Assembly: GCA_014860225.1 (NCBI GenBank) | Contig: JACZKE010000060.1 | Location: 124,001-188,000 of the forward strand | Direction: 5' to 3' | DNA: 64,000 bases | From: Desulfuromonadales bacterium | GTDB taxonomy: Bacteria; Desulfobacterota; Desulfuromonadia; Desulfuromonadales; BM103 | In this document: positions 9,339 to 18,186 of the stretch, piece after piece | How the letters are laid out: each line of letters begins with the position of its first letter | Numbering within the stretch: the stretch's first letter is position 1 | Translations under genes and position numbers: made by a program | The notes under the pieces: model-generated | The model's input: the letters and a program-made list of their open reading frames with translations, nothing else | Told to the model about the DNA's origin: nothing | Database searches by the model: none

Positions 9339-11838
9339 TACAAGTTTAACCAGGTGGGTACTCCTGTTGTTTGCAACCCTTTGCTTAAACGGGTGTACAT
9401 CCTCCATGCAGGCGAAGTCTAATTTTAAAGAAGCGGAGCAACTTGCCTCTGAAGAAAAATTCGACCAGGCCATTGAAAAATACGCCCAGGCTGTTGAGTT
9501 GGACCCAGGCAGGAAAGCCTACAAGTTGAAATTACTTTCTGCCCGGACCCGGGCGGCTGCAGAGCATGCCCAAAAGGCGCGCCTGCTGACGAAACAAGGT
9601 GAGTTCGACCAGGCCCTGAATGAATATTCTCGAGCACGGCAATACAATGCGGGGATCGAATATATAGACCGGGAAATTACTGATTTGCAGAACCTGGTTG
9701 AGGCTGAGAGGTTTGCTGAGGAGGGCGCCGGGTTATACGAGAAAGGGAACCGAAGCCTTGCTGGAAAAGCCATCGACAGAGCTTTGCAACTGGATGCCAA
9801 TAATGCCAGAGCTCTGGCAATCAACGACCTTTTGAGTCGTGACCAGAGTGTGATCACCATGGATGGCATTGAACTGGATATGGCCTCCAGTGAACCATTT
9901 ACCCTGAGTTTCAAGGAGACCAAGATCAAGGATGTCTTTGCAGTTCTGACGAAACTTAGCGGAATCAACTTCATCTTCGACGAAAAAGTTCATGACGAGA
10001 AAATTTCACTGTTTCAGGAAAAAGCCACTTTTGCCCAAGCGATGGAATTGATCCTGCAGATGAACGGACTGCAGAAGAAAGTTCTCAACAGCAAGACCAT
10101 CATCATCTATCCACAGACCCGCGAAAAAGAAAAGCAGTACGATGATCAGGTGATTCAGACCTTCTTCCTGTCGAGCATTGATGCAAAAAAAGCCGTCAAC
10201 CTTTTGCGCACCATGCTGCAGTTACGCAAAGTGTATGTTCATGAGGAACGAAATGCTCTGGTGGTGCGCGACAAACCCGAGGTCATCAAACTGGCTGAAC
10301 AGATATTAGCTGCAGCAGACAGAGAAAATTCAGAAGTCATCCTTGCCTTGGAGCTTGTCTCGGTCAGCGATGCGGATACTCTCAAGATAGGTACAACATT
10401 GAGTACTTATTCCGTTTCGGTCGGCGAAAGTAAAGATGGAACGAATCTCGTCTCTAGCGGTTTATCCGGAGGAACTGTAGGTAACGCGATAACAAGTCTT
10501 AATGGGCTTGAGACCTACTTTACCCTGCCTTCTGCGATCTTTGATTTTGCCAAAACCTTAAACAGTACCAATATTCTGGCAAACCCTAAAATACGTGTTC
10601 GTAACAAGGAAAAAGCCAAAGTTCACGTCGGCACGCGTGAGCCAATCGTTACCACAATACAAACGGACACATCGACGGCCAGCAATGTTCAATATGTTGA
10701 TGTTGGTATAAAGCTCGATGTCGAGCCCAACATCCAGTTGGACAATACCGTAGAAACCAAGATTAAACTGGAAGTCAGTCAGGTTATCGCAAGAGAGGAG
10801 GCCGGATCAATCGATGCACCGGTAACGGCCTTGACAATCGCGACTACGAATGCTGAAACAGTTTTGACCCTGCGAGATGGTGAGCAGACCATCATAGGCG
10901 GGCTTTTTGAACAAACGGACTCCAGACAAAAAACCACCATCCCTTTTATCGGCGAGATCCCGTTCCTGGGAGCTTTGTTCTCCGGGTATGATAATTCTGA
11001 CGGCAAAAGAGAGATTCTCTTGTCGATCACGCCCTATATTGTCAAGCGGGTCAATGTCCCTGACGTTGACGTTGCAACCATCTGGTCGGGTGGCGAAGAC
11101 AATCTGAAGTCAGGTCCGAATTTCGGCGCTTTTGTTCAGCCATTACAGAGTGAAGTCGAAGCTACCACGCCGCAATCAGCCCCAGCGGTCAGGGCGCAGC
11201 AGGTTGATATGTCTGCAGATAAAGACATGGCTGAAAGAGCTGAAGTCCTTGGGGAAACAAGTGGAGATGAAGTCAAACAGGAAGTGAGTGCCGGGTCTGC
11301 AAAACAAGCCGCATCGACGGCTGCGGTTGATGAACCAGAAGAGTCGTCAATCACCGATGTCCAGGCTGCTGAAGAGGCTGTACCGACAGAAGTGATCGCG
11401 GAACAGGAAGAAATAACTGCTCCGAAAGCGTCAACTGTCAATTTTGTGGGGCCGCAACAGGTCGAGTTGGGTAAGAATTTTGCTGTCACCGTGCAGGTCA
11501 ATGATATCGAGGACCTTTACAGTGCTCCTCTCTTTGTCAACTACGATCCGGAGGTTCTCGAACTGGTGGATATCAGCGAAGGAACCTTCCTCAAACAGGA
11601 AGGTCAGCTCACGGTCTTTTCCAGCACCCCCAACTCTGCCACGGGGCAGGTGATTATCGGTTATAAACAAGGCTCTGGTGGGCAAGGTGCATCCGGTTCG
11701 GGAGACTTGTTCGTTTTGAACTTCAAACCGATAGCGGTCGGCGCAACCCGGCTTGAGGTCAATCGGGTCAATTTCCGCAACCCACAGGGAGTCCGGCTTC
11801 AGGTTGCCCCTGAAACGGTCATGATCGAAGTACGTTGA
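9322..11838 (+). CDS. outer-membrane secretin lipoprotein with TPR and C-terminal cohesin-like domain (GspD/PilQ family)
   Basis: Outer-membrane channel of the system. From ATG 9322, preceded by GGAGGG, it has 838 residues: a signal peptide ending in a lipobox (LCLNGC), TPR-like repeats (about 30-190; FDQAIEKYAQAVELDP), secretin N0/N1-type domains (about 195-340), the secretin beta-barrel core (about 380-590, with VPFIGEIPFLG-like IPFIGEIPFLGALF near the end), an acidic Ala/Glu/Thr linker (about 620-703), and a cohesin-like beta sandwich (704-838; FVGPQQVELG ... YDPEVLELVDI). The upstream GTG/ATG options would extend into the PilP-like gene without a signal peptide. Cohesin fused to a secretin is unusual compared with classical GspD or PilQ. 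Confidence 0.88.
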   Translation: MARISNTSLTRWVLLLFATLCLNGCTSSMQAKSNFKEAEQLASEEKFDQAIEKYAQAVELDPGRKAYKLKLLSARTRAAAEHAQKARLLTKQGEFDQALNEYSRARQYNAGIEYIDREITDLQNLVEAERFAEEGAGLYEKGNRSLAGKAIDRALQLDANNARALAINDLLSRDQSVITMDGIELDMASSEPFTLSFKETKIKDVFAVLTKLSGINFIFDEKVHDEKISLFQEKATFAQAMELILQMNGLQKKVLNSKTIIIYPQTREKEKQYDDQVIQTFFLSSIDAKKAVNLLRTMLQLRKVYVHEERNALVVRDKPEVIKLAEQILAAADRENSEVILALELVSVSDADTLKIGTTLSTYSVSVGESKDGTNLVSSGLSGGTVGNAITSLNGLETYFTLPSAIFDFAKTLNSTNILANPKIRVRNKEKAKVHVGTREPIVTTIQTDTSTASNVQYVDVGIKLDVEPNIQLDNTVETKIKLEVSQVIAREEAGSIDAPVTALTIATTNAETVLTLRDGEQTIIGGLFEQTDSRQKTTIPFIGEIPFLGALFSGYDNSDGKREILLSITPYIVKRVNVPDVDVATIWSGGEDNLKSGPNFGAFVQPLQSEVEATTPQSAPAVRAQQVDMSADKDMAERAEVLGETSGDEVKQEVSAGSAKQAASTAAVDEPEESSITDVQAAEEAVPTEVIAEQEEITAPKASTVNFVGPQQVELGKNFAVTVQVNDIEDLYSAPLFVNYDPEVLELVDISEGTFLKQEGQLTVFSSTPNSATGQVIIGYKQGSGGQGASGSGDLFVLNFKPIAVGATRLEVNRVNFRNPQGVRLQVAPETVMIEVR

Positions 11839-12332
11839 AACTTTCGCGCTGCATATCGAAATCCGGGGGACAGCGTGGACTGACTCTCCTCGAAATGATC
11901 ATTGCCATAGCTATCCTGGCGGTACTCGCCACAGTGATTATACCGATGGCGGAAGTGACAGCAACGCGTGGCAAGGAACTTGAACTAAGGCGTTCGTTGC
12001 GAGAGATCCGTACGGCGATCGATAATTACAAAGCAGATTTTGACAGGGCTGTTGCAGAGAAGAAGATTATTACCTCAATTGATGAGACCGGTTATCCTGA
12101 AAACCTTGAAATACTTCTGGAAGGTAGCGACTGGGGTGGACTCTATCCTTATAAACGCAAATATTTGAGACGTTTGCCTGACGACCCCTTCGATGAGTAT
12201 GATGAAGGGTGGGGACTGCGCTCTTACAAGGACGATCCGGACTCAACCTTTTACAGCGGTGATGACATCTACGACGTTTATTCCACGAGCACGCGTATGG
12301 CTCTGGATGGCACGCCTTACAATACCTGGTGA
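11835..12332 (+). CDS. type II secretion pseudopilin, GspG-like (first)
   Basis: Pseudopilin of 165 residues with a prepilin peptidase site RG-LTLLEM, Glu at +5 and a hydrophobic helix (IIAIAILAVLATVIIP). The start is TTG at 11835, overlapping the secretin TGA. The C-terminal part carries DDPFDEYDEGWGLRSYKDDP and an ending DGTPYNTW that is echoed in the next gene. An atypical type II system with OxpG-type pseudopilins is known in Geobacter sulfurreducens, where it is needed for export of a multicopper protein; this pair resembles it in arrangement. No prepilin peptidase gene is in the window. Confidence 0.85.
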   Translation: MKLSRCISKSGGQRGLTLLEMIIAIAILAVLATVIIPMAEVTATRGKELELRRSLREIRTAIDNYKADFDRAVAEKKIITSIDETGYPENLEILLEGSDWGGLYPYKRKYLRRLPDDPFDEYDEGWGLRSYKDDPDSTFYSGDDIYDVYSTSTRMALDGTPYNTW

Positions 12333-12745
12333 AGTCTATGATTCTGAAGCACAGAAAATCCTCGCAGCGGGCCTTTACCCTGATCGAACTGCTGATCGTC
12401 ATGTCCATTATCGGTATCCTGGCCAGTATCGTGGTGCCGAGCTACCAGCGCAATCTGATCAAGGCCCGTGAAGCCGTGCTGATGGAAGACCTTTACCAGA
12501 TGCGTCGAGCCATCGATGCTTATTTCGCTGACCATATCCGCTATCCGGAGTCACTGGATGACCTGGTCACAAGCAAGTATATTCGTGATATCCCCCGCGA
12601 CCCTTTTACCCAATCAAACGAGACCTGGGAAGAGGTTCAACCTGCCCCGACTATTGATGGAGAAATCGCCGAGGGTGGAGTGGAAGACGTTTATAGCGGC
12701 AGCGACCTGGTCGGTCTGAACGGTATCCCATACCGGGAATGGTAG
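12329..12745 (+). CDS. type II secretion pseudopilin, GspG/OxpG-like (second), with Ala at -1
   Basis: Second pseudopilin, 138 residues from GTG 12329 (ATG 12338 is an alternative). The cleavage site reads QRA-FTLIELLIVM: Phe at +1 and Glu at +5 are canonical, but the nearly invariant Gly at -1 is Ala. A hydrophobic helix (LLIVMSIIGILASIVVPS) follows, then helices with YQMRRAIDAYFAD and the IPRDPF segment common in GspG. It ends NGIPYREW, parallel to the DGTPYNTW end of the preceding pseudopilin. It is the last gene of the secretion operon; 167 bp follow before ftsE. Confidence 0.87.
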   Translation: MKSMILKHRKSSQRAFTLIELLIVMSIIGILASIVVPSYQRNLIKAREAVLMEDLYQMRRAIDAYFADHIRYPESLDDLVTSKYIRDIPRDPFTQSNETWEEVQPAPTIDGEIAEGGVEDVYSGSDLVGLNGIPYREW

Positions 12746-12912
12746 CGATCTGAATCCATAAGTAACCGACGACAAACTGCCCATTGTATTGAACCATCTG
12801 CTCACTGCATGACTCATCGCGGAGCCTGCGGTTGTCACTCAGCTTAAAGTAATATCCAGCCACCTCAATAACTGATACTCTCTACCGACCATTTACCAAC
12901 AGAAGCAGGAAT

Positions 12913-13614
12913 ATGATTCAGCTCTTTAATGTCTGCAAAGCTTACCAGCGTGACCAGAATGCCCTGAGCGATGTCACCCTCAAGATCGAAAAGGGTGAGT
13001 TTGTCTATCTGACCGGACCCTCCGGCGCCGGCAAGTCAACCCTGCTTAAGCTGCTTTATTGTGCAGAACGCCCAACCCGCGGCCAGATCCTGGTCAATGG
13101 ACGCAATATCACCCGTTACGGTGCTGCCCGAATCCCTTATCTGCGCCGCAATCTCGGCATCATTTTTCAGGATTTCAAACTCTTGATCCGGCGGACCGTC
13201 TTCGAAAATGTGGCCTTCCCTCTCGAAGTTCAGGGACGCAAGCGTTTCGAAATCAGCAAAAAAGTTTATCAGACCCTCAAGAATGTCGGTCTCGAACATC
13301 GCCTGAATTATTATCCTTTGCAGCTTTCCGGTGGAGAACAACAACGTGTTGCTGTGGCACGTGCTCTGGTCGTAGATCCGTTGATCCTGCTGGCTGATGA
13401 ACCGACCGGCAACCTTGACCCGGAAGTGACCCTGGACATCATGGAACTTTTCAAAAGTGCCAACGCGAGAGGCACCACGATTATTATGGCGACCCATAAT
13501 CGCAATCTGATCCAGCAGTTCCCGCGTCGAATTGTATCTCTGGCCGCCGGCAGCATTGCTCTGGACGACTGGCCTCAGTTCCGGAGCCCTGCCGGATTGA
13601 CAGGACGGCCCTGA
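12913..13614 (+). CDS. ftsE: cell division ATP-binding protein FtsE
   Basis: ABC-type ATPase of the FtsEX complex, which couples the divisome to periplasmic peptidoglycan hydrolases. The 233 residues show Walker A GPSGAGKS (35-42), the signature [10 protein letters not shown] (about 137-146), Walker [10 protein letters not shown] with the D loop, and the H-loop THNRNL. Its stop overlaps the ftsX start (TGATG). A Shine-Dalgarno-like AAGCAGGA precedes ATG 12913. Length and motifs are normal for FtsE. Confidence 0.95.
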   Translation: MIQLFNVCKAYQRDQNALSDVTLKIEKGEFVYLTGPSGAGKSTLLKLLYCAERPTRGQILVNGRNITRYGAARIPYLRRNLGIIFQDFKLLIRRTVFENVAFPLEVQGRKRFEISKKVYQTLKNVGLEHRLNYYPLQLSGGEQQRVAVARALVVDPLILLADEPTGNLDPEVTLDIMELFKSANARGTTIIMATHNRNLIQQFPRRIVSLAAGSIALDDWPQFRSPAGLTGRP

Positions 13615-14519
13615 TGGTATTGCGCGCCGGTTATTTTCTGAAACGTGCCTTACGCAACATGCGGCAAAGTCCGGTGCTGAGCCTGGCGTCCGTTGCTACG
13701 ATTGCTGTCGCCCTGGCGCTTCTTGCGTTCTTCGCTATAGCAGTATTGAATGTACAACAGTTGACCGCTTCCTGGGGGGAAACACTGGCAATTGTTGCTT
13801 ATCTTGATGATGTGCCGGATGATAAGATCGTTAAAGGCTGGGTCGATGATATTGAAAGCTATCCCGAGGTAGCGAAGGTCACATTCGTCTCCCGCAATGC
13901 TGCTTTTGAACGGTTCCGCAAACGTCTTGGTGATGATGCCGACCTGATTGAGGGGCTTGGTCCGGAGGTGTTGCCTGCGTCACTGGAAATTTCTTTTGCC
14001 GATGATTGGCGCAATGAAGCCGCGATCGCAAGTGTTGTGGAGCGCCTGCGCAAGGACCACCGCTTTAATGACCTGCAGTATGGTCAGGGTTGGCTGGAAA
14101 AGCTGGAGGCTTTTCTCCTGCTGCTCAGGGTGTCTGGTTCAGCACTTGGTGGTTTTCTGATTTTTGCGGCTCTGGTGATTGTCGCCAATACAATCAAATT
14201 GACACTTTATGTGCGCCAGGATGAACTCGAGGCCATGGCCATGGTCGGAGGCACCTCTCTCTTTATAAAATTGCCTTATCTGGTGGAAGGGGCTCTGCAG
14301 GGCCTGCTGGGTGGTGTGACAGCTCTTGGTCTGAGTTTCCTGGTTTTTCAGGTGGTTCTGCAAAAAAGCCTTGGCAGTCTGCTGCTGATTACCGGGATCG
14401 ACACGATTCACTTTCTGCCGCCTGTCTGGCAGGGTATGCTGGTTGTCGGTGGCAGCCTCATCGGTTTGTTGGGCAGCCTGTTTGCTTTACGTAAGTTTGT
14501 CCGTTTCGGATCATCATGA
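13614..14519 (+). CDS. ftsX: cell division protein FtsX
   Basis: Inner-membrane partner of FtsE. The 301 residues carry four hydrophobic segments (about 22-47, 175-200, 225-255, 265-290) and a periplasmic loop between the first two, where FtsX recruits EnvC-type activators. The motifs LKRALRNMRQSP and AMAMVGGTSLFIKLPYLVEGALQG are typical. It is translationally coupled to ftsE and overlaps the EnvC-like gene by 4 bp, which fits a physical FtsEX-EnvC complex. Confidence 0.94.
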   Translation: MVLRAGYFLKRALRNMRQSPVLSLASVATIAVALALLAFFAIAVLNVQQLTASWGETLAIVAYLDDVPDDKIVKGWVDDIESYPEVAKVTFVSRNAAFERFRKRLGDDADLIEGLGPEVLPASLEISFADDWRNEAAIASVVERLRKDHRFNDLQYGQGWLEKLEAFLLLLRVSGSALGGFLIFAALVIVANTIKLTLYVRQDELEAMAMVGGTSLFIKLPYLVEGALQGLLGGVTALGLSFLVFQVVLQKSLGSLLLITGIDTIHFLPPVWQGMLVVGGSLIGLLGSLFALRKFVRFGSS

Positions 14520-15688
14520 GAACCATGTCGGATATGGTTGCTAAGAAACTTTGCTGGATGTTGCTTGTCTGCCTGCTTGCACCTTTCTTTGTTGCCGCTG
14601 CTGCAGACGACGAACTGGAAGCGAGTCGCGAGCGACTTGACCAGATCCAGCAACAGATCGAGGAAACCCTGAAGGGGTTGCACAGTAAAAAATCGCAGAG
14701 TGGAGAACTGTCGGAAGATCTTGAACGCCTCGATGCCGAGACGCGCCGCATCGAACTGCAGACAAAAAGCAGCAAACAGCAATTATCTGAGCTCTCTGCT
14801 CGCCTGGAAAAGCAACGTGAGGCTCTGCATAAGATAGAAAAACAGAAAAATCAGACAGAAGAACAAATTCGTCACCGTCTGGTTGTTCTCTACAAAACCG
14901 GCGAGGTAGGACTGGTCAGAGCCTTGCTTTCTGAGGCAGAGCGTCCGCGGGATATCGCTGAAAAATATGCATTCTTGTCGAGAATGGTGCGACATGACCG
15001 CGAATTGCTCAACGCATATCGACAGCAGTCACAGAATTATCAGGCTGCAGTGATTGAAATTGAGGGTTTACGCAAGAAACAGGCAAGCATAGTTCTGCGC
15101 GAAAATAAAGAACAGGAAACTCTTCAGAAAGCCCGAAAGAGTAAAGCGGCTCTCCTTGCAAAAGTGAAACAGGATGCCGAACTCCTCAACGGGATGTTGC
15201 AGGGCTTGCGCGCCAAAGCGGCCCGACTGAACGAACTGGTCAAAAAACTTGAAACGGAACATACGCAACCTTATACTGAAAATCTGAAGGGACTTTTACC
15301 TCTGAAGGGACGTCTGTCGTGGCCCGTGCCCGGTAAACTCAGAGTCGGGTTCGGTACCAGCCGTCACGGTGACCTGGGCACGCTCATCGAGAGCCACGGT
15401 TTCGACATTGAAGCTGCGGTTGGAACACCTGTGCATGCTGCAGCGAACGGCAAGGTGATCTTCGCTAACAACCTGCGTGGTTATGGTAAGCTGTTAATCA
15501 TCGATCATGGCAGCAAGTATTACACTCTTTATGCACATATAGCGCGCTTTGCCAAGCAGCTTGGAGATTCCGTTGCAGCTGCTGAGGTTATTGCCTATTC
15601 AGGCTACGAAGGCCGTGATGCAGTTTATTTCGAGATACGCCAAGGTGGCAAACCCCTCGATCCTGCCGGCTGGTTAAAACCACGTTGA
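14516..15688 (+). CDS. envC: murein hydrolase activator, EnvC-like, with degenerate LytM domain
   Basis: Periplasmic coiled-coil protein that activates amidases under FtsEX control. The 390 residues comprise a signal peptide (LLVCLLAPFFVAAA), a long coiled coil (about 35-250) and a C-terminal M23/LytM domain (about 275-385). The zinc-ligand positions of active LytM enzymes are not conserved: the first His of the H-x-G-x-D motif is replaced (SHGFD) and the HxH motif reads VYF, while YAHI keeps its His. This predicts an activator rather than a hydrolase, as in E. coli EnvC. No amidase gene is visible here. ATG 14516 overlaps the ftsX stop; ATG 14525 is an alternative. Confidence 0.88.
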   Translation: MRTMSDMVAKKLCWMLLVCLLAPFFVAAAADDELEASRERLDQIQQQIEETLKGLHSKKSQSGELSEDLERLDAETRRIELQTKSSKQQLSELSARLEKQREALHKIEKQKNQTEEQIRHRLVVLYKTGEVGLVRALLSEAERPRDIAEKYAFLSRMVRHDRELLNAYRQQSQNYQAAVIEIEGLRKKQASIVLRENKEQETLQKARKSKAALLAKVKQDAELLNGMLQGLRAKAARLNELVKKLETEHTQPYTENLKGLLPLKGRLSWPVPGKLRVGFGTSRHGDLGTLIESHGFDIEAAVGTPVHAAANGKVIFANNLRGYGKLLIIDHGSKYYTLYAHIARFAKQLGDSVAAAEVIAYSGYEGRDAVYFEIRQGGKPLDPAGWLKPR

Positions 15689-15704
15689 TATTCTGGAGGC
15701 CGGT

Positions 15705-17006
15705 ATGTTTAAAAACAAGTTGTTCATTCTTCTGCTAACCCTGGTGCTCTTCTTGATGTTTGGCGTGATATCTTTCGCGCGCATTGAGGTGCCCAAGGTG
15801 AATGCTGCTTCTGATTATCAGGAACTGCAACTGTTTACTGATGTCCTGACTATTGTGAAACGCAGCTATGTGGAAGAAGTGTCGATCAAAGAACTGGTCT
15901 ATGGCGCGATTGAGGGGATGCTCGTCTCGCTCGACCCGCACTCAGGTTTCATGCCTCCTGAGATCTACAAGGAGATGAAAGTCGATACCCGGGGTGAATT
16001 TGGTGGTTTAGGTATTGAAATCTCCCAGCGTGACGGCGTTCTGACCATTGTTTCACCGATAGAAGACACACCTGCTTCACGTGCCGGGTTGCAGTCGGGC
16101 GATCATATCCTGAAAATTGAAGACGAATATACAAAGGGTATGGAAATCATGGAAGCGGTGCAACTGATGCGTGGTGCGCCGGGAACCCAGATCACCATTA
16201 CAATTATGCGTTCGACCTTTGAAAAGCCTCAGACGTTTATCATGGAACGTGAGATCATCAAGGTGAAGAGTGTCAAGTCGAAAATCCTCGAAGACGGTAT
16301 TGGCTATGTCCGTCTGACCCAGTTTCAGGAGCGTTCTGCTGAAGACCTTGGAAAAGCTCTTGACAAATTACGTGAAGATAATAACGGGGCTCTGCAAGGA
16401 CTTGTCCTCGATTTGCGCAATAATCCCGGCGGACTCCTTGACCAGGCTGTCGATATTGTCGATCAGTTTATCTCAGAAGGTTTGATCGTTTATACTCAGG
16501 GTCGCGAGAATGAGGCGCAAATGGAATTTTCTGCAACGCGCAGCGGAACTGAGCCCGATTATCCAATTGTTGTGCTGATTAATGGTGGCAGTGCAAGTGC
16601 CTCGGAAATTGTCGCCGGCGCCCTTCAGGACCATGGACGTGCCGTGATCATGGGTCTCCAGAGCTTCGGCAAGGGGTCTGTCCAGACAATTATCCCGCTT
16701 AGCGATGAGTCCGGGCTGCGTCTGACCACGGCCAAGTATTACACTCCGAACGGCACCTCGATTCAGGCCCGTGGCATCGTTCCTGATGTCGAAGTTCTAC
16801 AGAGTGAAATCAAGGCAGTCAAAGAGTTCGACCATTTCAGTGAAAGGGATTTGAAGAATCATTTCGATACGGAAAATAACGGTAAGAATTCCAAGAAAGC
16901 AGATGCAAGCCAGCTCGATGAAGAGAGCCGCAGTGATTTTCAGCTGATGCGCGCGCTTGATCTGCTTAAAGGCTTGAAGATTTTTCAGGGCCTGAAGGCA
17001 GCCTGA
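15705..17006 (+). CDS. ctpA: carboxyl-terminal processing protease, S41 family
   Basis: Periplasmic serine protease (Ser/Lys dyad) of the CtpA/Prc family that trims or degrades envelope proteins. The 433 residues have an N-terminal membrane anchor or signal (about 5-26), a PDZ domain (about 85-165; GLGIEISQRDGVLTIV) and the S41 domain with the nucleophile in NGGSASASEIVAGAL and the Lys in FGKGSVQT. GGAGG precedes ATG 15705. It directly follows the EnvC-like gene. In other bacteria CtpA proteases cleave cell-wall hydrolases, so a link to septal peptidoglycan control is plausible but inferred from position. Confidence 0.94.
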   Translation: MFKNKLFILLLTLVLFLMFGVISFARIEVPKVNAASDYQELQLFTDVLTIVKRSYVEEVSIKELVYGAIEGMLVSLDPHSGFMPPEIYKEMKVDTRGEFGGLGIEISQRDGVLTIVSPIEDTPASRAGLQSGDHILKIEDEYTKGMEIMEAVQLMRGAPGTQITITIMRSTFEKPQTFIMEREIIKVKSVKSKILEDGIGYVRLTQFQERSAEDLGKALDKLREDNNGALQGLVLDLRNNPGGLLDQAVDIVDQFISEGLIVYTQGRENEAQMEFSATRSGTEPDYPIVVLINGGSASASEIVAGALQDHGRAVIMGLQSFGKGSVQTIIPLSDESGLRLTTAKYYTPNGTSIQARGIVPDVEVLQSEIKAVKEFDHFSERDLKNHFDTENNGKNSKKADASQLDEESRSDFQLMRALDLLKGLKIFQGLKAA

Positions 17007-17034
17007 TTTTTTGGTACACTAAGAAATATTATCT

Positions 17035-18186
17035 ATGAAGAAACCAACTAAGCGGCGCCGCTCTAAGAAGCGGCGCCCTGATTTTTTTCAAAAAAACAGA
17101 TTCCTGCTGATGCTGTTGGGGGTGATCGGACTGGCTATATTCAGTCTGATTCTGCTTGCCCGTGTGGAGGAGAAACCTCTGCCACCAGTGGCCCCGCCAG
17201 CGCAGAAACCATCGATTGATTATGCCAAAACAGTTCTTCTTGAAGTTGAAGCGTTTCTTTCTGCTCTCAATATTGACGCCAGTAAAATTCAACGTGACCT
17301 TGATCCTGAGCCTGCTCGTTACACAATCCAGGGCGAGTTCCCAGCCTCTGAACTCGTAGCGGGTTTGCAGGAACGCTTGACGCAGATCCCGGGCGATTAT
17401 TCCGTGCGCTTGAGAGAGGCAAATTCACTGACCGTTGAAAAGTCTCGTCAAACGAAAATTGTTATCCATTTTATCCTGCCAACCTCAGCAGTTCCTGACG
17501 GCCCCCTGATGGCGATAATCATGGATGATCTCGGGCGAAGTACCCGCACTGCTGACTTGCTGGTCTTGATGCCTCAGCAGGTGACATTTTCCATCCTCCC
17601 TGGTGAACCGTATGCTGTCCAGGTCGCAGAACTGGCCCATGCAGCCGGACGCGAAGTCCTGCTGCATGCGCCGATGGAGCCGCAAGAGTTTCCTGATGTC
17701 AATCCTGGCCAGGACGCCTTGTTTGTCAAATACGATGACACTGAAATTCGCAGGCGTTTCGATCAATTGCTCGCTTCGATTCCTTATGTATCAGGAACCA
17801 ACAACCATATGGGCTCTCGCTTTACGGAGGATGTCAGGGCCTTGGCACCAGTGATGGCGAGTTTGCAGGAAAAAGGTCTGTTTTTTATTGACAGCCTGAC
17901 GACAGGGCGTTCCCGGGTGTCTGAAGTAGCAAATCAGTATGGGGTGCCAACGATGAAACGTGATGTGTTTCTTGATAATGTCGCTGAAGTTGAAGCGATT
18001 ATTCGAGAGATCCGACGTCTCGAGGGCAAGGCGCGTAGCAATGGAATGGCAATCGGCATCTGTCACCCTTATCCGGAAACTCTGGAAGCCTTGAAAAGGG
18101 AACTGCCTGGATTGACAGCTCGTGGCATTACTATTGTACCGATTTCGGTTTTGTTACAGAAACAGTCTTTGGCTCAAGGCAGCTGA
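17035..18186 (+). CDS. divergent polysaccharide deacetylase family protein (YibQ-like)
   Basis: Membrane-anchored protein of 383 residues. A strongly basic N-terminus (KKPTKRRRSKKRR) precedes a membrane helix (about 22-42), then a spacer and a NodB-like deacetylase fold (about 155-375). Family motifs include MAIIMDDLGRS, LHAPMEPQ, NNHMGSRFT and GICHPYPETLEALK, the hallmarks of the divergent deacetylase (DUF610/YibQ) group often found beside envC and ctp genes. The substrate is not established. Its end overlaps the convergent ParA-like gene by 13 bp. Confidence 0.88.
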   Translation: MKKPTKRRRSKKRRPDFFQKNRFLLMLLGVIGLAIFSLILLARVEEKPLPPVAPPAQKPSIDYAKTVLLEVEAFLSALNIDASKIQRDLDPEPARYTIQGEFPASELVAGLQERLTQIPGDYSVRLREANSLTVEKSRQTKIVIHFILPTSAVPDGPLMAIIMDDLGRSTRTADLLVLMPQQVTFSILPGEPYAVQVAELAHAAGREVLLHAPMEPQEFPDVNPGQDALFVKYDDTEIRRRFDQLLASIPYVSGTNNHMGSRFTEDVRALAPVMASLQEKGLFFIDSLTTGRSRVSEVANQYGVPTMKRDVFLDNVAEVEAIIREIRRLEGKARSNGMAIGICHPYPETLEALKRELPGLTARGITIVPISVLLQKQSLAQGS

